64,000 nt of DNA from Rehmannia glutinosa (GCA_016081115.2 CM071930.1:34673641-34737640); one strand, 5' to 3'; shown: positions 34,695-46,903, numbered from the stretch's first letter. The notes: generated by a model from the sequence alone, not told the origin. Program-made: numbers and translations.

Positions 34695-35464
34695 ATTATC
34701 ATAACACAAAACTTTATATTTTAATTATCATGGTTAATCAATCATAAGCATAATTATAGATATATATATTCGCTATCACTGGTTATAAGGATAAACTTAT
34801 GTGAAAAATGACATTGACATGTCTACTAAGGTGAGATATAATAGATCCTTAGATTAGCTAAAGGATTAATATATTATATGAAATAGATATTGAGTTTGAT
34901 ATATTTATATAAGAATATAGTTAGGATTTTATGATAATTCTAGTATTGTTCAAGGAAATTGACAATAGATTTATAATAATAATTACGTTAAAAAAAAAAA
35001 GAAAAAAAGTGATTTGACATGCAAATTAATTCCAAACATATATATAGATGTGGATAGCATGCAGACACATGACATATATATATATATATATTTAATAATA
35101 ACTTTCAGTAGGTATTACCACATGCACATGCAAATATAGAAAATTATATATATATATATATATCGTGTATATATGGGTACTAAAATGTCTAACATATATA
35201 TGTGTGTGTCTTATGTGTACATTGTTATAATAATAAATATATGTGGTTGTATACATCTAACAAAAAACCATTTTCCAATGCCACAAAGAAGATAAGGATT
35301 ACATTTACATAATTTATAAATGACCTAATATAAATGCACGTTGCTAAGCTATGTGAAATACATGTCGGATGCCGATATACCATGCGTCATTATTAGGAAA
35401 TGATAAGTCAATTGATATCTTATTCTTTAGTTTATGCATACTCATCGTTTTACAAGTGATAAAA
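34695..35464 (+). mobile_element. Chromovirus 3' LTR, truncated
   Basis: 34971-35464 matches 2479-2998. The match ends at 35464, where the Tat LTR starts (TGTTGGTTG). The remaining ~1.6 kb of the LTR is not found downstream. The exact left edge is uncertain because a canonical TG start is not evident. Confidence 0.82.
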
Positions 35465-36266
35465 TGTTGGTTGATCCTAAAATGCTTCGCCTCCTTGAAA
35501 CCGACTTCTGCCGTAGATCGTCACAAAATGGAGGCCGGAGAGGTGCTCTGGTGTTCCTTCTCTGATGCTTAAGTCAGAAGAGTGTTGGACAAGAAAGAGG
35601 CGAAAATATAGAAAATATGTAAAAAATATAATTAGGGTAGAAATTAACCTGGACTTGGGTTTTTACTAATTAGGGTTTTCGTAAAATCTGGATTCTGTTA
35701 CGATTTGGTAACAGAATCATGATTAAGATAAGATCGAATATTCTGAACACTAATTTACCTCTAAGTTCGGCATACCGAACCGAGCTTACCTACTCCAGGT
35801 CGTTAATTCAGCCATTTCCATGTGTAACCTTTGCGAAGGCTTGACCAATCTTGCCCATCCACATCCTCCTACTCTCTAGACTAGGCTTATACTCCTCAGT
35901 TCATTAGTTCATCAAGTCAGGCTAAAGGGAATTTTGACTAGTAGTTTATTTGACCCAACCTTGCTAACAGGACCTTTGAACTCTGCTTATTCACAATGGT
36001 TTCTTATGTCATCTTGGCCTTAACTTAGCCTATTAGTCCGGCCCATTAGCTCTCTTCTTACTGATCCTCCTTAATTATTTATCCTCTTCGGCCCATGAGA
36101 TCACCAGTTTAGGACTTCATTCGTAGCCAGATTTTACTTGAGATTTATCTAAATTCACCCAATAAGGCTTCTTAATACCGCTCATATGCAAGAGTTCATC
36201 AGTTTGGCCCAATGAGAAAAGCTTCTCAGCTCGGCCCAATAGGTCATTCTATATCAACCCTCATCA
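35465..36266 (-). mobile_element. Tat-type 3' LTR
   Basis: 802 bp, TGTTGGTTGATCC on the left and ATCAACCCTCATCA on the right. The ends form a short inverted repeat (TGTTGGTTGAT/ATCAACCCTCATCA). It interrupts the chromovirus 3' LTR. No gene inside; the frame at 35369-35572 crosses the junction. Confidence 0.85.
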
Positions 36267-36281
36267 ATTGCTCCCCCCAAC
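36267..36281 (-). other. Tat-type polypurine tract
   Basis: Minus strand GTTGGGGGGAGCAAT, directly adjoining the LTR end at 36266. Confidence 0.82.
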
Positions 36282-36509
36282 TATGGTTAGAAGGCACTTC
36301 ACCATAGTTCAATAGTGTCGAGTTGAGCTACTTCTAGGGTTTCTCTTATTTTAAATTCCCACCTCTTCATGTCTTGTCCTTTCAAGTCCTGTCATAAGAA
36401 CGGCTGGCAACACGTCCTTTCAAATTCCTAGGACAATCTGTCCCTCTTGGATCTTTTTTGATTGACGGTCCACATCCCAACCTTTCAAATCCCATCTTCT
36501 TTCTTCTTC

Positions 36510-36518
36510 TATAAAAGG
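36510..36518 (+). promoter_or_regulatory. TATA box of the antisense gene
   Basis: TATAAAAGG preceded and followed by pyrimidine-rich DNA (CTTCTTTCTTCTTC before, CTCTCCTCCTTCATTC after), a standard plant promoter layout. It lies 233 bp upstream of the ATG at 36743 and faces opposite to the element's pol. Confidence 0.65.
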
Positions 36519-36742
36519 GGCTCTCCTCCTTCATTCTCCATTTTCCTTTCCTCCTGCAAATTTCCCCCTCCCTTGAAGATTTTAAGGTGCTACTCTGACG
36601 ATCAGTCCTAAGAATTTCCAGGATTCCGGTGGGTTTTCCATTATCTTCCTTCCATTTCTTCCTTCAATTAGGTATTTCTCCTCAACTCTGTCTTCCCTTT
36701 TTCTTTAAATTTTTGGTAATTTCCTTTGTCCCTTACATCTCC

Positions 36743-37972
36743 ATGGATTCATCTTCTTCTCACTCCACACCCCTAGATCCGTATATATCCGAGTTAGAGA
36801 GGTGGTCTCTAGAGGCTGGTTTCCCCTTTCAAATTCAACACCAAAATATCAAAAACCTTAACTCTTTCTCTGACCCCGATGCAACTGAGTCAAACTCTAC
36901 CTCGGGGAGCGATACCACTATTATAGAAATCCGAGAACAGACCTCCGGACCTCTAGGAGAATACCCTCATGATTTCAAAGAGACTGCTATAACTGCCTAC
37001 ACCCTTACCAACATTAAAAGAAATTTAAAAATTTCCTCATCGTTCAAGATCTCTCTTCCTAGCAGCTCGCATAGGCCCAACAAACCCCCTCCTGGCCACC
37101 TAGCCTTCTTTGCAGGTCAGATCGAGGGAGGTCTAAGGTTTCCCATCCCTTCTTTCATGGCCGAGGTATCTACCATGTATCGCGTGCCTCTCAACCAATT
37201 AGCCCCTAATTCTTTTAGAATTATGGTGGGCTTCCTCATAATTACCAATTATTTAGACATTATTCCTTCAACCGACCTATTTTTTGTCCTCTTCCAAATA
37301 AAGACCTTGTCGACCAGAGGCCTATTCTACATCACTGCCCGAGGTGATGCCTAATTTCTTAGCAAGTATCCTTCCTCTAACAAATTTTGGAAGGATATGT
37401 ACATTTTTATTCCTTCCAACTCATCCTGGAATTTTCCCATCTCCTGGACCTGGACTCTTCCAAGTCAGCGCAAACACAACCCTCGTGCTCGATCTCCCAG
37501 GCTACAATCCCTTATTGAAAAGCTTATAAGAGTCAAGTATGACCTATCTCGACTTATTACTCCTTCACTTCTTTACTATTTTCAACTGAGCCCCATCATT
37601 GCTCCTCTTGAGGATAAGCTTGGTAATTTACTATACTTATTCTTCCTTGCATTCTTTTTGTCCGTTTACTTATATATTTTCTTTTTATGCAGACACAATG
37701 ATGGCCCAGATGGTTGATGAACAAGAGAAGGAGGAGAGAAGGCTTGCTGCCTCTGGCTCTATCCCTCCTCCCTCCAGCTCAGAAGCTCAGGGGAATCGCT
37801 CCCCCCGAACTACGTGACCAGATTCGGCCACCGTTGTCATTGTTGACCTTATGGGTGCAGTAGCACGTCCCGCAATCAAACTTTCACTTAAAAGGCCGAC
37901 TATTGGTCCCAGCACTACCGGTGCTAAGAAGTCTAAAACCACTCTTGTTGCTTCCACCCCGATCTCATTTTG
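36743..37972 (+). pseudogene. Antisense ORF of the Tat element, exons 1-2
   Basis: Open from 36629; the ATG at 36743 (MDSSSSHSTPLDPYI) is the likelier start since it follows the promoter. The block GGLRFPIPSFMAEVSTMY ... NQLAPNSFRIMVGFLII ... SSNKFWKDMYIFI resembles the 'putative gypsy type transposon' domain (Transposase_28-like). A single TAA at 37352-37354 interrupts it. A canonical intron (GT 37623-37624, AG 37691-37692, 70 nt, pyrimidine-rich 3' end) joins LEDKL to DTMMAQMVDEQEK in phase. A further TGA lies at 37815-37817. Function unknown; antisense ORFs at this place are known in Tat elements. A nuclear or regulatory role is speculation. Confidence 0.75.
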
Positions 37973-39532
37973 AAGAACACTGACGGAAACTTGGCCACCC
38001 AATATATTCAAAGAAATTGCCCCAGCCCAGATCAAACTACTCTGGAGAATTTAAGTGATACTGATCTCGTGAGCTCTTTCTGCTTGGACCAGTCTAGAGC
38101 ATAGGTAAAATTGGCTGCCTTGATCGCCCGAGCTAGAGTGGGTTTTGCCAGCCCTGCTATTGTGTTTGAACTTAATAATTTAACAAAGGAATGACAAATA
38201 TTGAAGTTGCGAGAAGCCAACTTATTGGAGGAGGTCCGCCGCCTCAAGGATCAGGCTGAGGTCCACAAGGTAACTGTGAACTCCTATGAAACTAAGCTAA
38301 AGTCTTTAGAGGCTGACAATTCTGATCATAAGGTTGAGATAAATGACCTTTAGATCCAGTGCACTACCAGCGTTGATCAGGCCCAAGCTTACGGCATCGA
38401 GATCGATCGTCGCAGCTTCCTTGTTTCCCCTGAAGGTTCTTCCATTATTCAGGCAGTTCGGGATAGAGTTAAGAAAGCCTTCCTGAGCTCTAGAGAATTC
38501 ATCAAAGTTTTATCCGCTGGAGCTATGGAGTATTATAACTTTGCTTTTGATCAAGCCGAGGCTCAGCTCCAGGAGAAGGGCATCACAGAGCAATTTCACA
38601 GGCAAGGCCCAAAAGGCAAACTCCCTGACCCCAAGGGCTTTGTGTTTTCAACGGAGGCAGAAGGCCTAAATCAAGCACCCATTGAGGCCTTTATAGAGTC
38701 CTTATCTACTCCCTTCCTCCTCCATCATGCTTCGAGCTCGGGGGGCAACTCTATTTTGAAGAACACTGACGGAACCCTGGCCACCTAATACATTCAAGGA
38801 AATTGCCCCAGCCCAGATTGAACTACTCTGAAGAAGCTAAGTGATGCTGATCTCGTGAGCTCTTTCTGCTTGGACCAGTCCGGAGCAGAGGTAAAATTAG
38901 CCGCCTTGATCGCCCGAGCTAGAGTGGGTTTTGCCAACCCCTGCTATTATGCCTGAACTTAATAATTTAAAAAAATGCCAAATATTGAAGTCGCGAGAAG
39001 CCAACTTATTGGAGGAGGTCCACCGCCTCAGGGATCAGGCTGAGGTCCACAAGGTAACTGTGGACTCCTGTGAAACCAAGCTAAAGTCTTTAGAGGCTGA
39101 CAATTCTAATCATAAGGTCGAGATAAATGACCTTCATATCCAGTGCACTACCAACGTTGATCAGGCCTGAGCTGAGGGCATCGAGATCATTCATCGCGGC
39201 TTCCTTGTTTTCCCTGAAGGTTCTTCCATTATTCAGGCAGTTCGGGATAGAGTTAATAAAGCCTTTCTGAGCTCTAGAGAATTCATCAAAGTTTTATCCA
39301 CTGGAGCTATGGAGTATTACAACTTTGCTTTTGATCAAGCCGATACTCAGCTCCAGGAGAAGGGCATCACAGAGCAATTTGACAGGCAAGGCCCAAAAGG
39401 CAATCTCCCTGACCCCAAGGGCTTTGTGTTTTCAATGGAGGCAAAAGGCCTCAATCAAGCCCCCATTGAGGCCTTTATAGAGTCCTTATCTACTCCCTTC
39501 CTCCTCCATCTTGGTTCGAGCTTGGGGGGTAC
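37966..39532 (+). repeat. 785-bp tandem duplication in the antisense gene
   Basis: Two units, about 37966-38750 and 38751-39532, align end to end: ATTTTGAAGAACACTGACGG at 37967 and 38753, ATGGAGTATTA at 38525 and 39309. Each encodes a coiled coil (LLEEVRRLKDQAEVHKVTV or variant) followed by a conserved block (AMEYYNFAFDQAEAQLQEKG or variant). Confidence 0.92.
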
Positions 39533-39728
39533 CTTTTCACACCCCTCTGGAGATCAGCAGGCCCTGCAACTCACTGGGAGTGCCCTTGTCCCCTCCTCAG
39601 GCCAAGAGAATCAAGATGAAGATCCAGAGATCACCCTTGTGGATGATGTGACGATCTTTGTGGATGATCTGACTATGGAGACTAATCCCCCACTGTCTAG
39701 GGGTTTTAAACATTTCTTGTACTTTTGA
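37973..39728 (+). pseudogene. Antisense ORF, duplicated 3' part
   Basis: Continuation of the antisense gene. Each duplicate has the coiled coil and the EYYNFAFDQA block; unit 1 has several stops (for example TAG near 38103, TGA near 38190, TAG near 38352) and unit 2 has frameshifts near 38940 and a TGA near 39168. The final frame 39309-39728 is open and ends in an acidic tail (DEDPEITLVDDVTIFVDDL). Confidence 0.7.
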
Positions 39729-39910
39729 CTTTTACTTGCACATTCTAAGTAATGATGTTTTATTTTGCCGATCTTGTCTCTTTTATTTTTTGCATAACAA
39801 CTCGGATTAATGCTTCTTTAAGATAATTTTTAATGTCAATTTTGACTGAACTCTACAGCTCGGAACTCAATTTGAACAAGTCATTTCCTTTTTCTCTAGC
39901 CAGAAAATTG

Positions 39911-40198
39911 GCTCTTTGCACTGTCCTCATGGCCCTAAGTATTTGGAGTCTAACTCAAGCTGATCTCCAAATACTTGTCAAATTCTTCAAAGAAAGTTGG
40001 TTTGTGCTGAGCTCCTTGCATTGGCCTCATGGCCCCAAGTATTTGGAGTCTAGCTCAAGCTAAGCTCCAAATACTTGTCAAATTCTTCAAAAGAAGATGG
40101 CTCGAGCCGAGCTCCTTGCATTGGCATCGTGCCCCCATGTATTTGGAGTCTAGCTCAAGCTGAGCTGCAAATACTTGTCAAATTCTTCAATACTCATT
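39911..40198. repeat. Tandem 100-bp units, each with a hairpin
   Basis: Just under three units with a period of exactly 100 bp. Each holds AGTATTTGGAG, a 16-nt spacer and CTCCAAATACT (arms at 39938/39965, 40038/40065 and, with one or two changes, 40138/40165). The array lies between the end of the antisense gene (39728) and the end of pol on the other strand (40279), so both transcripts run toward it. Confidence 0.9.
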
Positions 40199-40278
40199 TC
40201 TGAGCAAATAGTTCTGGGAAGTAGATCGTTTCATTCAAATCATAAGAAAAAATCTCATTACATCAGGTATATCCAATT

Positions 40279-42748
40279 CTAAGAATAATACTTCTTTAAA
40301 TTACTGTTGTTCCATGCCCTAGACAATTTTCGTCCATTCAGCTCTTCCAACTCATATGCTCCTCCAACCAACACCTTCGTCACGCAAAGTGTTCCTTCCC
40401 AATTCGCATCCAACTTTCCCTTGTTCCTACTAGCATCTGATCTCCTTAGCACCAGATCTCCGACCAGAAATGCCCTCCTTATCACTTTTTTGTTGTACGT
40501 CGCTTTAATTCTCTCTCTCGTTCTTTCCATATGTAGAAATGCCATTTCCCTTGTCTCATAAATAGTATCTAAAGCTTCCTGAATCATCATTTCATTTTCA
40601 CTTTCCTCAAAAGTTTGCACTCGATAAGTCTCCATCCCAATTTCTGCAGGTATGACAACATCAATTCCATACACCAAGCTAAAAGGAGTTTCTCTCGTTG
40701 CTTCCTTCGGGTTAGTTTTATAAGCCCACAAGACCGAGTTGAGCTCTCGAACACATGCACCCCATGCCTTCTCCAACCGAGCTTTAAGTCCCTAGACTAA
40801 AATCCTGTTGGTAACTTCCACTTGCCCATTGGCTTGTGGATGAGCTACCGATGTGAAGTTCTGTTTTATCTTCAGCTCTTCGCACCATGCTCTGATCCCT
40901 GCTCCTGCAAACTGTGTTCCATTCTCCGATGTAAGAATCCGAGGTGTTCCATACCTGCAAGCAATATTTTGCCAAATGAACTTCATAAATGCATCTTTGT
41001 TTAGTTTTGCTAAAGGTTGAGCTTCCACCCATTTGCCAAAGTAGTCAATTGCCACAATCAATAATTTCCTCTGACCCGAAGCTGGAGGAAATGGCCCCAC
41101 TATATCAATCCCCCATTTTGCAAAAGGACATGTCGAGCTCATGGTTATGAGCTCCTCTGCTGGTCGATGTATGAGTGGAGCATGAATCTGATACTTCTCG
41201 CATGCTCTCACTAACTTTTCTGCTTCTTCCTTCAAATGCGGCCAAAACTAACCTGCCTCAGCACCTTCTTTACTAAGATCCTTGCTCCCATATAATTTCC
41301 ACAACACCCCTCATGTATCTCCCTTAGCATATACATGCCTTCCTCTTCGCTCAAACACCTTTGCAAAGGCATAGAAAAGCCTCTCTTGTACAACCTATCT
41401 CCAACAATGCGAAAACGCGTTGCCCGGATTTTTAGCCGAGCTGCATCACTCCTTTTTTCTGGTAAAATCCCTCCTTTTAGGTAAGCCAAACTAGCCGATC
41501 TCCATTTCTCCTTTTCTTCAATATCCACGACCTCCAAACTCAACACAGTCTCCTTTGCCACAAGGAACGTTATTTGCTTAGCTTGGTTCTCCATGGCCGA
41601 ACTAGCAATTTTTGCCAAAAAAATTCGCACTGCCATTTTCCGCCCTCGGGACATGACAGATCTTGACCTCTTTCAACCTTCTCTCCAGAGCTCGGTACGT
41701 CTCTACGTACTTCTTCATTCTCTCTTCTCTAACTTCAAATTCTCCCATAATTTGCTTATGGACGAGCTGTGAATCCATATAAATTACAATTCTAGCAGCA
41801 CCCATCTCTATAGCCATTTGAGCTCCTCTGACAAATGCTTCGTATTCCGTTTATTAGACAATTTGAACTCCAACCTCATAGCAAAATCATTCTGAATTCC
41901 TTGCGGACTATTTAAAATAATACCAGCCCCAGAACCCGAGATCCCAACTGAGCCGTCCACGTAAACCACCCATGCCCCCTCTTCACTAGTGGCCTTTGTT
42001 AATTCTTGCACAAAATCCGCCAAGGCTTAAGCCTTGATGGCCGACCTACTCTCAAATTCAATATAATACTCACTCAATTCAATAGCCCATTTAACTAACC
42101 TTCCCGCTACTTCCGGCTTACTCATCACATTTCTCAACGGGAGATTAGTTCGGACGATTACCTTATCCGATAGGAAATATGGCCGAAGTCTCCTTGTTGT
42201 TACTACCAATGCTAGTCCTACTTTCTCGATCTCGGCATACCTCAGCTCTGCATTCCTTAGTACCTTGCTGACGTAATATACCAATTTCTGAACCGACCTC
42301 TCCTCTCTGATCAAGACTGTGCTAACGCCCTACTCTCCTACCGAGATGTATAAGTATAAGGGCTCATCCGGCACCGGCTTGGTCAATAAGGACAAATTGG
42401 CCAAGTAATCTTTTAAGTCCTCAAAGGCTCTCTGGCACTCCTCATCCCAAACAAACTTCTTAGCCTTTCTCAATACTTTAAAAAAGGGCAAACTCATCTC
42501 TGCTAACTGAGATATGAACCTATTTAAGGCCGCCAATCTTCCTGTTAAACATTGCACTTCTTTAGCATCCCGTGGTGCAGCCATTTATCTGATGGCTCTG
42601 ACCTTCTCCGGGTTATCTTCTATTCCCTTCTCCATCACCATATACCCCAAGAATTTCCCCGACCTCACACCGAAGGCAAATTTCTTAGGGTTGAGCTTCA
42701 TTCTGTATTTTCTCAAAGTATCAAAATTTTCCGCCAGGTCCTTCACTT
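40279..42748 (-). pseudogene. Tat-type pol (RT end, RNase H, second RNase H, integrase)
   Basis: In minus-strand order: RT thumb (42748-42590, NPKKFAFGVRSGKFLGYMV); RNase H (42584-42027, LVYYVSKVLRNAELRY); second RNase H (42023-41602, WVVYVDGSVGISGSGAGI, IVIYMDSQLVHKQI); integrase zinc region (41654-41232); integrase core (41235-40792, WGIDIVGPFPP, then TSENGTQF, then GQVEVTNR); and C-terminal part (40776-40279). The second catalytic Asp of integrase reads Glu (SEN for SDN). Stops near 42587, 42329, 42024 and 41232 break the frame. Confidence 0.88.
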
Positions 42749-43558
42749 TTTAGTCTTTTTAAGAATTTCAACAGAGTTGACTCAGATCAGATGTGTCCTT
42801 GGGGGACAGCTAAGTTGGCTATCTTCAGCTAAGTTACCTACTCAACAAACTCGACTGAGCTGTTGATAGTATAACTTGGTTGCGACAGCTAACACTTAAC
42901 TTTAGTTGATTTGGTTTTTAACAGCGGAAGACTTAACACCCTTTGATTGATTAAAGCTCATTTTTACAACTTGTTTTAGCACTAGTTATTTATCAGTGGG
43001 ATAGCAAATTAAGTCTAATAGCAGATATGAAAAATGTAAGCAAGAAAGTAAATGCTGAAAGTAAATGACACAAATATTTTATGATGGTTCGAGGATGGGG
43101 TAATTCATAATCCACTCTTCTCTAACTCCTGGAGGATTCCACAAGGTAACAGATCAAGTTACAAAGTAGTTCTCAGTCTAGAGACAGAATTAATCACACA
43201 GCTGGCTTCTCCAGTGACTCAACTTCTTCACAAGACAGTTGCCTTGCTACTTAAGTTCCCTTCATGTCTTTGGATTTGTTCACACAGCCCTCCAACAAAC
43301 TTGAATCTCTTGGTTCGACATTGAACCTTTCTACAACTCCTTCAACTTGGAGAGTAGACCCCTTTTTGTTCTTTAAATGTTTCCTCTTCAACTGGTTGAA
43401 TTCATCTTTCCTTCATAGTGTGTGTTGGATTGAGTTCCTTCGAGTTTTAGGCTTGGGGATTTTTCTGGATAAGCTTGAGAATATTGCAGGTTATACTTGC
43501 TTGATAAATTCTTGATTCATTCGTGTTAGGTTCAGGTAACCTTTTCTAAAATGCTTCT
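42749..43558 (-). mobile_element. SIRE subfamily II LTR fragment
   Basis: Matches LTR 46918-48437 from about its 65th base (AGTCTTTTTAAGAATTTCAA) to the TGCTTC near the TATA region, then is interrupted by the next LTR. The left end is a blunt join to Tat pol and not an LTR terminus. The frame at 43264-43515 is LTR sequence. Confidence 0.88.
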
Positions 43559-44320
43559 TGTAGGTCCCAAGGGGTGTGGTGTAAGGTTTAGAAGGGGGGA
43601 TTGAATAAACCTTACCAAAGTTTAGCTTTTAGTCTTTTTAAGAATTTCAACAGAACTGACTCAAATCAGTTGTGTCCTTGGGGGACAGCTAGGTTGGCTA
43701 TATTCAGCTAATTTACCCACTCAATAGACTCGATGGAGATGTTGATAGTATAACTTGGATGCTTAATCTAACACTTAACTTTAGTTGATTTGGTTTTTAA
43801 CAGCGGAAGACTTAACCCTTTTGTTTGATTAAAGCTCGTTTTTAACACTTGTTTTAGCACTTGTTTTTTATCAGTTGGATTAGCAAATTAACTAACAGTA
43901 GATATAAAAATATGTGCAAGAAAGTAAATGCTGAAAGTAAAATGACACAAGTAATTTTTATAGTGGTTCGAGGATGGGTAATTCCTCAAATCCATTCTTC
44001 TCCAACTCCTGGAGGAATCCACTAGGTAATAGATCAAGTTACAAAGTAGTTCTCAGTCTAGAGACAGCCTTGATCACACAAATGGCTTCTCCTGCGACTC
44101 AGCTTCTTCATAAGACAATTTGCCTTTTCACTTGACTCCCTTCAAGTCCTTGGATTTGTTCACACAGCCCTCCAACAAACTTGAATCTCCTGGTTCGACC
44201 TTGAACCTTTCTACAACTCCTTCAACTTGGAGAGTACACCCGTTTTTGTTCTTCAATGTTTCCTCTTAAACTGGTTGAAGTTATCATTCCTTCACAACGT
44301 GTGTTGGATCGAGTTTCTTC
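43559..44320 (-). mobile_element. SIRE subfamily II LTR, first half, inserted in the previous LTR
   Basis: Starts with a genuine LTR terminus (TGTAGGTCCCAAGG) in the middle of the neighbouring LTR and runs to about 44320, then jumps straight into protease coding. The rest of the LTR, the polypurine tract, extra ORF, RT and integrase of this copy are deleted. Confidence 0.85.
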
Positions 44321-46792
44321 TTGATAGATCATGTGCCTTTGATGTCCCCTAGAGCTTCATTTCCTCCAAATATGACTTTAGCACCTTTGATCTCCTTGAA
44401 TCTTGACAAATTTATTTTATTTACTGTCATGTGTCTGGAACAACCATTATCCATGTACCAGGTTCCTTGGCACTCAGTTGTTCCTTGAACCTGCAATCAA
44501 GGAAGTCAATTTTTAGGTACCCATACTTGCCTGGGCCCTGGGAGGTTAGTGTTATAAGATGCTCCAACCAACCTATAGCCAGATGATCTGACTCTAAGAG
44601 GTTGCCATCTATTAGTATCATAATCATAATGCACATTAGCAAATTGCTTCGGGGTTTTAGGATCATACATCTGTCTCTTTTGTCTGTATGCCTGTATGTT
44701 TGATTTAGCAACTACTTGCTTGGGATAGTTGTGAAATTTCTGAGTGTAGTTCTTGGGTGCATAAGTGTACTAATAATAGCTCTTTTGCCTTGGGAATGAC
44801 CTTTGCTGAGGTTGAGGTCTTTGTCGTATCCCATAGGTCTTTGCTGATATTTCACATTATTCCAATCAGCTTGGTTTGGATAGTTTCTACCATTCCCATC
44901 ATATATATTTCTTTGATGAAATTTCTGGGGCTTTTGCTAGCTCTATTTAGCTCTTACAGAGTATTTTTTGTTAGGAGTCTGCTGATGCCTGTCTGAATTT
45001 CTTCTCAGTTGTCCTTTCAACATGCTCTACTGGCTTCTTTCATTTTCCTTTGTAACTAAGGCCAGTATGATTGTGATTGTGCTCTGGTGTGAATGTGGGT
45101 GCAACATTTGTTGTTTTGGGTTATTGGATCCTTCATTTCTTGAAGATCCTTTTTCCAAGATCACTCTTGGAGTTTGACTATGCACAAAGGAATTGAATCA
45201 TATGCATGTCCTGTCTCCACACTCTTTTTGGCTCATAATAAGTTCATCCAATGATTTGGATGCTTTTGTAAATGAGGCAATCACATTCTTTAGATCTTTT
45301 TCTCTTTTCTCCGTAGCAGCTAACTCTGCTAAGATCTTTGCATTTTTAGCCTTCAGCTTAGTGTTCTCATCAGCTATGTGACTCAGAGTACTCAGCTCTT
45401 TTGTCAGCTATGAGTTTTGGCTTTTAAGCTGGCTGTTTTCCTCATTGAAAAGTGTGTGTGAGGACTTAATGTGTTCAAAATCTTTCATCATTTTGCCTAA
45501 TGAATGATAAAGATCTATTGATGATGAAGTGTGTATCACAGCTACTATCACTTGAATTAGAATGAGATGAGTTAGAGTGTACCTCATCTTCATGATCTTG
45601 TTGATCTTGTTCTTTAGCCATGAGGCAGATCAAAGCCTCTTCGTCTGTATCACTGGAGTAGTCAACTTCACTACTATCTGAGTCTGTTGCTTCTTTGCAC
45701 TTGGCTCAGCAGTCTCAGCAGCCAACATGGCTTTCTTCTTTTCTTGTCTTCTCTCTCTGAAGACTCTTCTTTCTTCCACATTTTTTTATTTGTTGACTGG
45801 TGGATAGGAACAGTCAACAGTAAAATGTCCTGAATGTCTGCAATTTCAACACAGGTTTTCAGCTCTTTGATCAGCTGTGTCGGTTCTCTGATTATCAGCT
45901 CTCTTGGGTGGTCTGTCCTCTCTTACTTTGGAAGGTGTTGAATGTCTCCTGGAGGTTCACCCTTGTTTCTTTTATAGTTTTTGTTAAAGAACTTGTTGAA
46001 TCTCTTTACCATGAGGGCAATTTCCTCATGGTCAATGGTCTCCTTTGGCTCAGCTTTCTTCCCATCACTGGCCAATAATACAACTGTCTTGGGTACAGTT
46101 GTTTCCTCTTCCTCTTTCCAACTCAGCTCAAACTAATAAGCTTTAAGGTCTGAGAATAGCTCATGATTGGATATTCTTGAGAGGTCCATTGAGTGTCTAA
46201 GGGCCATGACCTTCATTTCCCATTTAGTTGGGAGGGCTTTTAATATCTTCATGCACATCTCCTTTTGAGTGTACTCTTTCCCAAGAACTGAAAGCTCATT
46301 TGTTATCTCTGTGAATCTGGCATCCAGCTGATCCAGACTCTCACCTGCAAGCATTTTAAAATTTTCAAATTTTTGAACAGCAATAGTTCATTTATTTTCC
46401 TTAATTTGTTCTGATCCTTCACAAATCAGGGTGAGCTTATCCCAGATTTCTTTGGCTGATTTGCACGACTTGACTATGTTGAACATCGCCTTGTCCAACG
46501 TTTTGTAGAGTATATCCTTGGCCACATTGTCCAGGTTATATCTCTTTCTATCTTCATTTGTCCATTCAATGCCTGGTTTTTCAACCATGGCTGGTCTAGC
46601 TTTCAGCAGCTTCCTTCCTCTCCTTCAGATTCTGTACTCTTCTTCTTCTTACAGTCGTATTGACTTTGAGTATTTACAATGGCCCATCCTCTATTACAAG
46701 CCACATTTCATTGTGTAAAGCGGATACAAATCTTCCAGTCATCAAACTCTTCTACAGTGAACATTGGAATAAGAGTTAGATTTGCTTCCATG
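44321..46792 (-). pseudogene. SIRE subfamily II gag and protease start
   Basis: Minus-strand order: gag start near 46792, N-terminal block (46588-46388), capsid-like block with VLGKEYTQKEMCMKIL and MALRHSMDL (46354-46133), knuckle region near 45840 (degraded), coiled coil (45593-45408, MMKDFEHIKSSHTLFNEENS), basic tail, and protease start (44711-44330, including MTVNKINLSRFKEIKGAKV). It matches copy A at 1-1080. Numerous stops and small indels. Confidence 0.85.
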
Positions 46793-46903
46793 ATAATAAC
46801 TTCGCGTTAAAGATGAAAGACTATGAAAATACAAGTGTTAAACCTTTTGAAAAAGATTGAGATCTAGTTCAGTAACCAGTGCAGAAGGCTCAATGAACCA
46901 ACC

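Larger units (their letters stand above)
35465..42748 (-). mobile_element. Tat-type Ty3/gypsy element (minus strand), 5' half lost
   Basis: Left LTR with polypurine tract, an antisense gene, then minus-strand integrase, two RNase H regions and the C-terminal part of RT. The second RNase H and an antisense ORF between pol and the 3' LTR are known marks of the Tat lineage (Grande, RIRE2, Retand types). RT fingers, PR, gag, primer site and 5' LTR are absent: at 42748 the sequence joins SIRE LTR sequence. Confidence 0.87.
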
